Shown: positions 44,606-57,166 of the stretch, one piece after another
Layout: each line of letters starts with the position of its first letter
How positions within the stretch are numbered: the first letter of the stretch is position 1
Assembly: GCA_013368315.1 (NCBI GenBank)
Contig: JAACJM010000203.1
Coordinates: 1 to 64,000, forward strand
Origin: Tetrapyrgos nigripes
Lineage: Eukaryota > Basidiomycota > Agaricomycetes > Agaricales > Campanellaceae
Reading direction: 5' to 3'
Length of the DNA stretch: 64,000 nucleotides
Made by a program: the position numbers and the translations under genes
The notes under the pieces: generated by a model
Databases searched by the model: none
Seen by the model: the letters and a program-made list of their open reading frames with translations, nothing else
Told to the model about the DNA's origin: nothing

Positions 44606-47150
44606 TGCAGGACGAGGGGGACGACCAGCAAGTCAAGTCTGTAGAACGTCGGGCACTAGTGCTTAGGGGACGTGGAGAGCTTATAGAAGAATTTAAGATA
44701 ATACGGTCCAGTCGTATTAATACTCTTCCACAAACCAAGTTCATTTATCAGCAGACAGAAGAAGATCACTGTTAGACGGTATGAATGTATAGTCGCCGAA
44801 CAGAACGAGGTGTACTGTGGGTTGGGTTTGGGCAGCCTCATGTCATCCACGATGGTGCCGCCGTGGATGGAAAGAACGTAGACACCCTAAAAAAGGCCGA
44901 TCAAACCATGGTAGGACGGAGTTCTGCTTTTCAGAGGATAGCGAGAGAACCTGAGAATCGGCGCGATACGTGTATTACAGAGTACGGTTTCAGGCAACGA
45001 TATGCGTCATGTCTGGGAAAAATGCTACGTCGCTTCGTCTTGCGTTTGAAGGTTTGCGTTATCCTCTAGATCTGGGTGAAGTGTGCCTAGTGAGAAGCTC
45101 TTTCAGACCCTTCTGAGAGATCGTTCTGCCCTGGATTCTCTGCCTAAGAAGTTCGAAGAAGCTTGATTCAACTCATGCCCACAATCATGGTAATCTGCCT
45201 TGGCTAGCTGACGCGTACACTTGGCGTACACAATCCCTGTGTTTTCGCTGGCTTCTGAATCACATTACTTACTTGCAAGCAATGTTAGTATCATCTGCGT
45301 ATCCACCGGTGGTGACTAGTGGTCTGTGACACTTTATGTCCTAGGAGGTTTCAAGTGGACGACGCCGGGGTCGGATTCGGATTAGGTGGACCGACACTGA
45401 ACTACATGCTCAAAGAGTTGTGTTTGGACAGATAAGGAGAAGATCCCTAGTTATCACATTATCATTAATCTTGGCGATATGTCTTCATTAATGTAAGTAC
45501 AGGTCATCTCCGCAATATCCTGCCTCGCTCGTCATAAAATCCTAAGAAACTACCTCTGTAACCTTCAAAAATCGCGACTATAGACAGTAAAGAGCTACTT
45601 GGCACAAATTCGGATGCAGAATGCACTCGGATCAACCAGAAATAGACGACCTGAAGGCTGAAGGCTGAAACCTGAGATCTGGAAGCCTAAAGCCTGCCCA
45701 AGTCCCAATGTTCAACGTTCAACGTTCAACCGGACCCGAATAATTATTTTTGGCCAAATAGCCAAGGGTCCAGGAAACAACCCTTCTCAACCGTCCAGCG
45801 TACAGATTCCCCAGAAGCGTCAACTTGTTCGAGTGTTAGTGTTCGTCATCGCCAGGCAAGCCGGATTTTTCACCTTCCAACGCGTCCACGCGTCCACGTC
45901 CACAAGCCTTGCAGTCTCCTAAATCGGTCCGAATCATCACTTGGTCATTACGTTACCTTGAAGTTGATACAAGTTGATACGCGGAATCCGACAGACTTTG
46001 GGGCCCCAAAACGACGTGGGGACGTAAAAGAGATAAGGACTCGTGTCCCTGTCCGCAGTGTTTGAGAGTCAGACTGTCACTAAGACATGTGTGTGAAGGG
46101 CAGGCGTCTGTCTGCCAGTCTATAGCCCCTCAGTGAGGAGAGTGTAGACGTCCAGCACAGATGATACGTCTAGAACGGAGTCTTGAGTGCCAGGTCCGGG
46201 GTCTGGAGACGGCGCCTGATTGGGATTCTTGCGCCGGCAGAGGGACTTGCAGTAGCATCGAAAATTTTCTGAGCTGCGCATCAATGATCTTCGTCAGCGT
46301 TAGAAACGTAGCCCGAGGTCCTGAGAGTTCGGCTGTCCATCCTTGTCGGTCTTCGAACCGCGAACGTTGGACTCTTGCATTTGTTGGAGTCATGCAAACG
46401 TTTTCGAGACCGTCGACTTGATCAAGCTTCGGAGCTTCAGACCCTGAAGTTGACAGAGACAGAGAAAGAACCAGCTTGGAGCCCGAAGACACAGCCATCT
46501 TAGGTGGACGCGTGGCCTAAATTGATGTTCATTGTCAGAAAGAACCCCAAAGCACAAAAGATCTTTGATTACCTCAAAAGATGAAAGTATTTATTGCTGG
46601 GCAATAAACCATAATGAAAGGCATACATGATTGATTGATGAATCTAATCGGTACCCAATATACCATATCTGATTTATTCGGTGCATCTTCTTCGATACGT
46701 AGTCACTAGAAAACACAGCGGATGAGTCGCTTAAAGGTTAAGGGAAAACAACAGAAAAATGAACGAACGAGGGTGGTATTGTTGGGGCAAACGCACGGTT
46801 GAATTGTCGCCGCTTGTTACTACCTGGAGCATCCTGTGATCCTCGGTGAACAATACACCGTCATGACCAACGGTGAATACAAGTAACTTACAAGCTTAAG
46901 CCCGCCGGGCAACTGAGGCAGCTTGCTAGATGAATAAGAGACATGCGAAGATAATGCCCGACGCATGTTGACGGAGCCGACGATGGACCCTGCAAACTGA
47001 TAAATTGAAAATCAGTCAGTCAGTCAGTCAGTCGGTGATCGATGTACATGTGTATGGAGCACATTTGAAAAAAACACTTACTATGAGCCCACCGAGGCGA
47101 GGTAAGGTGGCCTTTGAGCCCTTGAATACCGGGCATCCTGTTGGGTCTTG
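44606..47150. other. Gene-poor stretch with simple near-repeats
   Basis: About 2.5 kb without a supported gene. It holds gaaggctgaaggctgaa (45651-45670), a three-fold gttcaac motif (about 45712-45731), paired acaagttgatac units (about 45963-45982), and a (cagt)n tract at about 47011-47033. A 122-codon minus frame at 46130-46498 and a 94-codon plus frame at 44785-45069 show no motif. The area may be decayed transposon or regulatory DNA. Confidence 0.5.
47011..47033 (+). repeat. Tetranucleotide microsatellite (cagt)n
   Basis: About five and a half perfect cagt units in a row lie in the gene-poor region upstream of nothing identifiable. Confidence 0.85.
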
Positions 47151-47156
47151 AGCTAA

Positions 47157-48305
47157 TGCGAAAAGTTAATCTCGTCAGAGTGTGAACCGGGAGAGTTCGA
47201 GAATGAGCGGTGTCCGTGGATTAGGTTGCAATTTTTGCCAGAACCCGTCGAGAGCTTGGGGCGAAGCCAACGGTAGAAAGCAAAACCGGTAAATGACCTT
47301 GAGCTTGAGGCTGAGGTTGAGCCTAGACAAACTTGGATCGCCATGGCCAGTGTGTCGGAAAGGAATATGCATATCCTGTTCCCAAGCAAGCAATGCATGA
47401 GCATGAGGGGGACGGAATATAGCCGGAAATAGACCGTCAGGAGCTATGAAGGGCCATGTCAGTACATAATCCAAGTTCGGGATCTTGGGGAGGCGGCATG
47501 AATCAAACGACAAGGTATGTACTCACACAGCGACTAGTCTGAAACATCATCGAACTGCATAAAACGCATCCCCAACTGCAGTACCAACCAGGAAAAGCGT
47601 GTATGTAACCATGTGCGTACGGATGGACATATGTGTATCCGTTTCGGAACATCTCTCGACTGTCTGAATGGGAAAAAAGTAAATGAGGATCCAAGGCACC
47701 CATTGATACTGAGCAGTGAGCCCAACTTGCTGCCCAAGCAATACCAAGGACATGGTCATGTCAAAAAATGAAGTTTGAGGTCCTGATGGATGGTTATGAG
47801 TTTCCCGGGTACGTGAGTACGTGCTGTTCACCACATTGTACTAGAGAGAATTGACAGAACGGCAAGGAGGGAAGACGTAGCTCTGCTCTTGTGCCCACAT
47901 CTGTAGATGCAATTGAAACAGCGAAGAAGCGAGGATGTGGGGCTTGAGCTTGGAGAGAGTTGGACAGTCGACTCCTTGGTGGGGACCATGTCGCATGCTG
48001 CAACGCTGCAACGCAAGCGAAACACCGAGAAAAATTTTGCACGCTCCAAAACGGCGGAGAAAAAGAAAAGCATTGAGCTGACGATGGGGTATGCGATTTG
48101 AATGGCAAGTTGGTCTATGAAAATGGCGACAAGGGGACCCCTCCACGATGAGTCTATGAAGGTATTGGCAAAGACAGCTTGAAGACAGCATAGAGCAGAC
48201 AAAACTCCGGTCAATAGCAGATCACTGCGCTTGACCTGATGACTGTGTTTGGACGGTTAAACTTGACCCTGGGCCCATTTGCAGCATTGTGTTCAGAAAA
48301 GCCAT
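47157..48305 (-). CDS. Probable multi-pass membrane protein, incomplete model
   Basis: From an ATG at 48305 (MAFLNTMLQMGPGSS) an intron of 57 bases joins in phase to AVFANTFIDSSWRGPLVAIF, giving a first hydrophobic block LVAIFIDQLAIQIAYPIVSSMLFFFSAVL followed by ERAKFFSVFR. Further left, GQQVGLTAQYQWVPWILIYFFPIQTVERC and MVTYTLFLVGTAVGDAFYAV are clear additional hydrophobic segments in other frames, so more introns lie between. The end is not resolved; coding-like frames stretch to about 47157. The character is that of an Agaricomycete polytopic membrane protein of unknown function. Frameshift damage cannot be excluded because I could not join the middle exons. It is divergent from the kelch gene, starts about 170 bases apart. 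Confidence 0.45.
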
Positions 48306-48478
48306 TGGTTTGCATTGGGTCGGCTGCCACAGAGGGACACAGCCACCACGTGGTAATTGAAGAGCCCTACTGAGTGGAGTACACCATATTGAACGACCCT
48401 CACGAACAACGTCACGAATCAAGTGTATGTCTTCTTCTCCACCTTTTGCCAACGCCTAGATTTCTTCCAAACCGCCAC

Positions 48479-51400
48479 ATGCTTCGGCCTCATCTCCTGT
48501 CTATCTTTCTGCTCCAGTCTCTTCATTTACTAGTAGCTGCATACACTTCTCCATCAAGGTGCGATATCTATCGGTCCATGTTCCTTATCTTCTAAACACT
48601 TCGCTTTTAGATGGGGTCAAGCCGTTGCTGTAATCAACGATGCTTTATATGTCCAAGGCGGCATGACAGACCAATACAACTCCTACTCTTACACAACTGC
48701 ACCCATTAACGACGACCTACTATATCTTCCACTCTCTTCCTCATTCGATCCCTCTTCTCCACCTTGGCAGCTACTCAACTCCTCGTCCCAGGGCCCCGTA
48801 GTTGCATGGCACACCATGTCTGCCTACAATGACTCTCAGCTGCTCACCTTTGGTGGTCTGCTTGGTCCCGATTCCACTCAAGTCCTTCCTGTTCGGCCAG
48901 ACTCGGCCTGGCTGCTCGATGTCTCCAATCGAGACAGTCCAGTCTTCACTCACGAAGCTTCTTCCTGGGCTAATCAACCAGACCGCCGAATGCGTCATTC
49001 CGCTATTTCAAATAGAAATGGCCAGATCTTCATCGTAGGAGGTGAAAAAGCCGACGGATCCCAGTTGGCTTTATCAGATCACTATGTCTTCAATCCGTTC
49101 TCTCCTAATTTCACCAGACTGCCCAGTGATAACGGACCTGGTGGTATTACAGGACATGCCTCAGTCATCCTTCCTAACGGGACCATGTTGGTATTTGGAG
49201 GCTATGACCAGCCACATAACCAAATGGTGCCTTTTTCCACGATATGGACTCTCGATACCACAGCTTCATCATACTTTTGGACAACCTTTCCAGTCCAGTC
49301 TGGCAATCTTCCAACTCCTCGGAGAGCCTTTGCATACGTGCTCATAGAAGATGGCAAAATTCTCATACAAGGAGGATGTTCTTCCGATTTCCAAACGATG
49401 TATTCCGACGGATGGATCCTCGACCTTACCCAGAATCCTCTGACGTGGACCCAGGTCCCTAGTCTCTCCCAAGTAGGACAAAGACGAGACCACTTTGCTG
49501 TCTCATACGGTTCTGAAGTCATTTTTGGCTTTGGTGCGTTAAAAATATCCTGTTCATATAGTTATCCAAATTTATCATTTTCTCAGGGTATGGACCCTCT
49601 GGACCTGCATCTGCGCCTTTACAGGTCTATAATCCCTCCGATGGCTCCTACAGCTCCACATACACACCTCCCTCTTCACCCTCACAAACCCAGACAATAC
49701 CCGTCTCCACGCCTACTTCTAGTTCAGGCGGTGGTGGTGGACAATCTGGCTCTGGAAACGGGGAAGGCGGAAATGGGAATGGGAATGGAGATGGTGGCGG
49801 AAGCGGGGATGGCGATGGAAATGGAAATGGCGATGGCAATGGCAATGGCGGCGGTAGTCCTCAGAACCCCGACAACTCAAACAATAATGGGCGAACGACA
49901 GCTATAGCTGTGGGCACTACTTTAGGTGTCTTGGGAGCCCTCATCGTCGCCGTCGTTGTTATCTATTACGTTCGACGAAATCGTCTCGCAGATGAAGAAA
50001 GTCGATTCATGCTTCTTCACGGTAACGACATGGACGAAGACGGACGAGGAGTTAACCCTCATCTTGAGGAAGAACTTCGCTCTACACATGCCCTTGGAGA
50101 AAAACATCCTCTCAGTCAAATGTTCAAGAATTTCACGTTTGCTGGTGCTCTCACTGCTGTACCTGCTGGAGTGGTTGCTTTTACTAAACGCCGAGCTCCT
50201 GAACGTGAACGGCGGGATATGCTTGCAGATGAGGATACCCGGGAGTTTGCGCCGTGGTATGCTTTCCGTCGAGGTAGTTCTTGGTCTCTCAGAAGTGCTA
50301 TGAGGCTTAGGAGCAGGGAACCGAGTATTGGGAGTTATTATAATATTAGCAACCCACCGACTCCTTGGGCAGAGAAGAACGACCCTTTCTCTGATGGGGC
50401 TGCTGTGATGCGAGATGGTGAAACAGGGTATATCGGTGCAGCTGCTCCTGGTCATGGTGGGATTTGGAGGTCGTCTAATCGTAGAGACAGAGACATGAGC
50501 TACGGCAGCACCGGGACGGATTACAGCTACACCGATCCATTTGCAGACCCATATGCGGATTCAGGCGTTGAGCCTGGATCACATGGCTCACATACGTTTA
50601 ACGACGAAGAAACCTCTCGACGCCCGTATCCACGGCCCGCCCAACCTCTCCAGATCGACACACTACTACCCGTCTCGGTAAATGCTCATACCCTGAGTCC
50701 AGTGACAGAAGCCTCTCGTGGTACAATATCCCAAAGCAGTCAGAGTCAGAGTCAACACTCCCCCTCCGTTTCATCCCATACCAACTCCAATGAACAATCC
50801 GGCACCCTCAGTCCTTTCGATACATTTTCCCCTCGTACATCATCCATCTCATCCTATAGCCAACACCGCCCCTCTTCTCTCATTGATTCCGCCAATATCA
50901 ATTACTTTGGTGGCAAACCCGTTCGTCGGAGTGATTCATGGTGGAACCGATTCTCCAAGACCAGTCTGCTCGATAGGCGTGGAAGTGGCTCACGACATGG
51001 TTATGGTGGGATGCCAGAGATTCGAGATCCTAATCCACCACCACGATTAGTGGCCATAGAAGAGTCTCAACATTCTGCGTCTCCAGAAAACGGTTCACCC
51101 AATTCTGCCGGATCCAACTCGATAAAACGAGCCTTGTCGAAACGAAGCTCAAAACTATACCGTGGTGGACAACATGGAAAGTCTCTATCTTCTCTACGAA
51201 CAGCAGATTCGGATGCCATTGAGAGAATGGCAGCGATGGATGTTGCTCAGAGAGAGAGGACAGGTAGTCATGGGACGAGAGATAGTTCGGGTGTTAGTGC
51301 GGATAACAATGCTGAGATGTGGTTACCGGAGGATGGAAGAGGAGATGTGGAAATACCTTTTGATGTCACATCACCGACTCAGATGACTCGTGCCGAAGCT

Positions 51401-51832
51401 GCTCTAGCACCTGTAGCATCTTCATTACGGTCAAAAGTCTCAACGTCGTCGGCAGCGACGTCTTCTTTGTACAAGACAACACCTTCACCGCCTGCTAGTA
51501 TCCCCACTCCGCCGTCTGCTGCTTCGGGAAGGAGTGGTAGCAGTGTTAGCCCAAGTCAAAGTGCGAGACGCTCAAGACGTATGTCAGGGGATGCTGTTGC
51601 TGCACGTGTACGAGCATTTGAACAGATGTCGATGGATACAGATGATTCTGGAGCAGGTCCTTCTACTGGTGCTCATCCTCAAAGTAAAGAAACGCCAGGT
51701 ACAGGCGCGGGGGCGGACAGGAAGAGGAAGGTGTCCTCTATAAACTATGGGCTCGTTCCGAGACCAAGTCTCTTCGTCGCCAATCCAGACCACTCACAAA
51801 TGGCGTCTGGAGATTCAAAGACGTCGCTATAG
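48479..51832 (+). CDS. Kelch-repeat ectodomain, single TM, long cytoplasmic tail
   Basis: Three exons join in phase to about 1,080 residues. The first exon encodes a signal peptide (MLRPHLLSIFLLQSLHLLVAA). Kelch/galactose-oxidase-like blades follow: WGQAVAVINDALYVQGG, LLTFGGLLGPD, MRHSAISNRNGQIFIVGGEK, GHASVILPNGTMLVFGGYD, RAFAYVLIEDGKILIQGG and RDHFAVSYGSEVIFGFGYG. Then comes a Gly/Asn/Asp low-complexity linker coded by a near-perfect hexanucleotide-like repeat (49730-49860), a TM helix (TTLGVLGALIVAVVVIYYV), and a ~600-residue Ser-rich cytosolic tail with many possible phosphorylation sites. Such kelch-TM proteins occur in Agaricomycetes, probably at the cell surface or wall; partner unknown. 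Many NxS/T sites occur in the ectodomain. Confidence 0.88.
49730..49865 (+). repeat. Coding low-complexity repeat (Gly-Asn/Asp codons)
   Basis: Runs of gga/ggc-aat and ggc-gat units encode alternating Gly-Asn and Gly-Asp in the juxtamembrane linker of the kelch-membrane protein. Unit order is irregular but the six-base period is clear over about 100 bases. Confidence 0.8.
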
Positions 51833-54800
51833 TGCGAGTTGTAATCTATCTGTGTGTATCTTTTGGGTATTGTGTTTCGATTATCTTCGTATCTGAAGGA
51901 CTTTTACTGTAATAACGCAATAGTGCCAGTTGGTTACCAGGCGACCTTTTTTCCCCCTTCCTTTCTTTCTACTGTGTTATCTTACTTGCTGCTCTTTCGT
52001 TGCTTCGTTTTCGTTTCCTAACGGACCTGTCTTTCATCATAATGTACATTGTACAGTTTCTAGTTGCGACACCTACCTACTACGTCTTTGCTTTCATTTT
52101 TACTACTTCACGACTACTCACGACACATTCACGATTGTCACTTCCTATCAACTTGCCTTTCTTTCTTCTCTCTCCCTCAAGGGTTGCCTACTAACAACTA
52201 CGGACTATGTATAGCTTTTAACTGTGTATTGACAGGCAGAAAAAATTCATCTGGCCATTTCAATATCCCACAATTACAGTGGGGGGTCGGCGGCGGCGGA
52301 GTTGATGACTTTTGTCCCAGTTCAGGCTTTGCCGTTCTCCATACCAAGCTTCTGTTCCGTGGGGTTGATGCAGCGGTTCTAATTAGTAGGCTGTATCAGG
52401 TCATCGACTAAAAAGTACTGATTTATATTGCATGGAAGGAAAGTATCCTTTCTAGACACAATGAAACGCAGGAATACATGGTGCCAGGTACTTCAGTTTC
52501 GAAGTTGTGCCATTGTCTGTCAGACTTCAGCATTCTTATGCGCAATCTATCAAAATGTCACCGAGGGTCCAATGTTAGCGCGTCCGCAGAAGTGACTGAA
52601 GGTCAGACCCACTAACGTTGGGTCACGGTGAGTATCAAGCGAGTAGTAAGTACCAAGGCGATGAACTAACTGTCATAATGGAATGTTCCACCTCCTAGTA
52701 AGCAGTACTACTGTCTGTGGCGTCGTTGAGCACTATCTTGCTGGTCTTCTCAGTAATAGGTGATATGCAGGCCCGGTGATGGGCGAACATGATCTTCTAT
52801 TTGTCTTCTATATAGATGGAATGTTGTGGCGCAAGGGGGGACTTGCGGAGCTACAAGCAATTCGTCCGAGGCCTTTCACTGAGTCCAACAAAAGTGGCAG
52901 GATCAGCACGTCTGAGCCACGTCTAGTCTTTGAGTGGTTGTCAGTAATTGCATTCAAAGCCTTCAAGGACATGAAGGTACTTGTAGTACTTGAGTATATA
53001 AAAGCGCATCTATCAAGGATTTATGGTGGACATCGGAGAAGACAAGTTGATAAATATCTCAAGCTCACCATGCGGTCCTCTGGTCTAGCTGTCGATTGTA
53101 GGCAGGAGTTAGCACTTTGACACAGAGCGAGGCTCCAAGGCAACGGAATTGACCATTAATTGTAGCTTTGAAGTCCATACCATGGTCCGGATCGGAGTGG
53201 GCCACTTGAGAGAGTAAAATTTAATGGTCTCCAGCGAATATTCAGAGTGCTACATAGTTCATGATGAATATCACAGTGACAGTGTCCGCCGTAACAATTG
53301 TTAGGCAGGGACATATGGTACGTGACCTTCGGCCATAAAAATTTTGGGTGGATCCCCGAAGGACATACTTACTATTAGTGTAAGTAGTTTAAGAGAGTGT
53401 AAGCGGGAGTAAGCAGAGTAAGCACTGCGTCGCGACGCGCGTGGGCTCCGACCCGACATGGAGAATTCTTCGTTCCTCCCGAAAAATGTGAGTGTATAAG
53501 TGATCACGGCGTTTACAATACTCCATCAGAGGGGCAAAATAACGCAGAGAAAACCCCGGTAAAATTCACTGAAATACAAATGACAGCGCAACGGTGCCGA
53601 CGTCGTAGCGCTCAATGATCGTCCCGGTCATATGAATTAGGCTTTCAATCGCTTTCGGGAAACCACCTGCAACCGGGCCTCAGCCACCCATTTGAAACTT
53701 ATCCGCCGGCGGGAAATGTAAGAAAGGATCTCTTCAAGTGCGCAGAAACCATGCAAAGAGCTCTTTTCTAAACGGAAGGGAGAACTCCGATATCGGACTC
53801 CATAAAAGATGAGGATTTTCAGGAGATGCCATTGGTAGAATGTTTCGATGACTCACGTCAAGTTTCAGCTCTCCATCAGTTCTGTGAAGTAAGTGGCCAA
53901 ACAGCAGCTCCAAGTTTGGATACCGGTGACCAAAGGTCCGAAATGAATAGTTTTGGAGAGATTTGACCGCATCAAATGAAATACTTTGTCAGTGTGAACA
54001 CGTCTCTGGGGAAAACATTTCCGAACAAGACAAAAAGGAGTTGGATGAGGCTCTCAAGGCGAACGATTCGTCGACGCCCGAAAATCGTGGAGTTTCAGCC
54101 TGAAAATCAATGCAGCCTGAGAAGCAACCATCAACATTATCATCATCTAATGATCAACAAAGCTCACTCTCCGTCACTGCATAATGCAGATCAAAAGAAT
54201 TAATCATTCAACAATCTATGGTCAACCTTATGTATAAGGTTGCAGTGCCAATCGAAATTTAGAGCGTCCATAGGAGTGAACTTGAAACGTACTACTCATC
54301 GATAAGTGCATATGGACGACTTGGGGCGATCCACTATGGTTTGATGCAATGGTACTATGTCGCGAAGAAACCAACAAATGAGACAGAGGTCCATACCATC
54401 ATAAGCTAAGTTGTATTTGGTGGCATGGCAAGTCAGATATGCTTCGGAGTGGTTGAACACATGGATGCGCAGGTAACCATTAAGCCCCGCAGACGACTCT
54501 AAAATAAGACTATTCTGTCAAGACACGTCGAGATGCACGTTTGTGGCACCGAGAAAAAAGACATTGTGTCGAGCTTCGTACCTTGCTATACTAGTCCCAA
54601 GGAAATAGGTCAAATGACATCACATTCCTATCACCGTTCCTTCGCCTACTCCACATGGAAAACCTGGAGGTCTCCGAACGAAGCTTCAAGAATAGTCTGA
54701 ATCGTGTTGTGAACAAGAAGAGTTGTTCTCATCAACAGTCAGTCGTGCATGTAGTTGGACTTGATTAATTAAACCAGTCACAGCGTATGAGGAAAGGGTC

Positions 54801-56108
54801 CAGCTCGCCAGGGTCCTTTGCCAAAGTAGGCCAATTCAGGAGAGGGATCTACTTAAGGATCCTGGATACACATCGCCAACACATGTACATCGTCACGTCG
54901 TGTGTACTAGTAGAAGTGTTTCACCTAAAAGAGGAAGAAGGACTAAGTTGGAAGAAAAGAAGAAGAAAATGGGACCATTGACTACTGCATCCGTTTCCGA
55001 GATGTCCAAGCTCGACATACAACAATAATGCGTACGCGTACCTACCTTACGATAGAACGTATACGTTTCGTTTCCAAGCTTTTCGTACCGCGAGAAGTAC
55101 TCCGTCGTCCCAGGGGCCAAGCGATGGAGTTTCACAATGAGTCATGATGGACAAGTTCAATTGACTAGTTGTAATTCCCCACCGGACGTTGGATGCGCGC
55201 GAATTTGGGGTCGAAGATCATCCGATGGTTTATCGCCGTGGTTCTCCTGGCCGACTCCAGGGCCACAGATGCAAGAAGAATGAATACATCAGTGTGACAG
55301 TGACCGACCGTCATTATAGGGGTTAGTAGGATTCGAAGCAGAAGGAGACATCATGATGGCATGAATGAGATAGTGGCCAGTTTGGGGAAGACGACAGCCT
55401 CGGGGTATCCAGCCTGAAGACTGTGTCCATGTGATGATACACGAGTTTACGATAAGATTGTTCGAAAGAAACACCTAGGAAGCGTCGGAGTTGAGCAGGA
55501 AGCTGTAGCAGATACAAAGCCTGTAAGTATTTGGTAAGTATTCTGAACGTTGCGTTGGCGGCAAATGCTATGAACAAAGGGACCTTGTACTTGAGTGGCG
55601 TAAACACGCGTAGAGGGACCTACACACTTTGAGCAAAGGTATTAGATTGTACACTGAGATCGCCGGCGCCAAACCTTTTTGGGTAAGACAACGCCGACAC
55701 GAGGCAAAAAAGCGAAAAGAAACAAAAGAGAAAAGTATTTTTATATTAGTAACAGCGAGGTGTCCGGGGTCTCGTCTCTCACATTTACGGGAGAAGCTTT
55801 GACGCCCGTCTTGAGCGCTGGAAGTTTCGTGACGTTCATGTCGCGTTCATGCCTATTGAGGGCCCGGGCCCTGAGTGAATGAGACCGCAGATCTGCCATA
55901 TTCCAAGTTTCTGAGAGCGTCTCTAGTACGTTTTTGGTAAGACAGTTCCAGCTTGCGACGGTTTCTCTCTGTAGACCCAAAAACTGAGACCACAAACCCA
56001 AAGCAGTTTAACACATATATGCGTGGCCAGTTGCGATGTATCGGTACAGGAATACTTGTTAGCTATAGTACACACAAGGGAAGCTTCATTGAAAGACTCA
56101 TTACACCT
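51833..56108. other. Gene-poor region of about 4.3 kb
   Basis: No gene could be supported. 51930-52215 is T/C-rich and gives spurious overlapping frames. A possible coding remnant with an in-phase intron lies at about 53810-54105 (listed separately). Minus frames at 55323-55607 (94 codons) and 54893-55135 have no motifs. Short agagtgtaagcggg-type repeats occur at about 53380-53425. Decayed mobile DNA is possible but no terminal repeat or transposase was seen. Confidence 0.5.
53815..54105 (+). pseudogene. Possible coding remnant, unrecognised
   Basis: A frame reading EDFQEMPLVECFDDSRQVS...HQFCE ends at a good splice donor (gtaagt at 53889). After an intron of about 95 bases ending ctttgtcag it continues in frame as CEHVSGENISEQDKKELDE to a stop near 54104. 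No start codon or upstream exon was found and the stretch is short. It may be the 3' end of a lost gene. Chance cannot be ruled out. Confidence 0.25.
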
Positions 56109-56659
56109 CTAAGCAGCATCGATTTCGGCGATGTATTTCTTGGATTCCTCGTTGTTGGTTTTCTCGAGAAGCTGTACAGCAGATCAACGGAAAACGTCAA
56201 GTGATGGTATGAGCAAGAGCAGTGATGGAACACGCACCTCTTTGAATGCCTTGACGTATTCAGTCATCGCATCTTCTTTCGATGTGCCTTTGACGCTGTC
56301 CCAAGCATCCCTACGCATATTTTGAGCCAATAACAAAACCCAAAATGTCAAAATGACACGAACCATTTGGCCTTGCCGACAAAGTCCAGGATGCCAGGTC
56401 GGGAGGTGTTGCAGTCACCAATGGTAGCTTCGAAAAACGCATAAATTGGACATCGTCGCAACGAATACGCGGGAACAAACCTTGCTTGTAGTATTTGTAA
56501 AACTGTAAAGCAGGAAAAGACGCATTTCAGGAAGGAATAACGGCATGGATGGATTGCGATGCTTACAATGAGCTGGTCATCCTGAGTAGGCTTGACAGGA
56601 CCATCCTTGGGAAGGCTCTGCACGATCTTTACAGCAGTGTCGAATTTGGCTTGAGACAT
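56109..56659 (-). CDS. ACB1: Acyl-CoA-binding protein
   Basis: Five exons or so join in phase to about 104 residues, slightly longer than the 86-90 typical of the family. The sequence starts MSQAKFDTAVKIVQSLPKDG and carries the ACBP signature: KPTQDDQL(I)FYKYYKQATIGD, then [21 protein letters not shown] and DAMTEYVKAFKELLEK. The Tyr and Lys residues that contact the acyl-CoA phosphate and adenine (in FYKYYKQ and KAKWDAW) are present. It is a soluble four-helix carrier that buffers and transports long-chain acyl-CoA esters. All introns are 50-70 nt with GT-AG ends. The start is the only ATG giving the conserved N-terminus. Confidence 0.95.
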
Positions 56660-57166
56660 TGTGGAGTTTCTGTGTAGAAGATGGTGGTGATGGATGAAGG
56701 GGATTGTTGAGAAGCACTGCCAGAAGGAAGTGCCTTTATCAGATCGGATTTTTAGTCTAATCAAGTAGTCAATCATCCCCGCTGCAGTGCCCGTATACGC
56801 TCGTACGCTGAATGCACATGTGAATCCCTATTCATCAACGGCGATACATGTTGGCACTGCATGTTTATGGTGGTGCCTTTGGAACTTTCTGTTCTTCGAC
56901 TCTGCAACTAGGTGCACAGCTTAGCACCATGAGGCTCCGATTTCGGTACGAGCAGCTCGAGATGAAGTCATGGGTCGACCAAGCTTCTTTCATGCCTGCA
57001 AGGATGTCGGAACCGTAGTCAGCAGGACCACAAAGCACTCAAACGCCACTTGAAAAGTGGACACTGGAAAAACATACATTACAAGGCTGACAGTCACGTG
57101 GATGCAAACAGTTCAATACATTGAGCTCGTCACCGGGCAGGCTGAACGTTTTGTCCTACTGACACC
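56660..57166. other. Divergent promoter region between ACBP and PH-domain genes
   Basis: About 500 bases with no supported gene; must hold both 5' flanks. Confidence 0.5.

Noticed and set aside
46130..46498. 122-codon minus frame in the gene desert
   Set aside because: No motif, no splice-linked neighbours; composition not distinctive.
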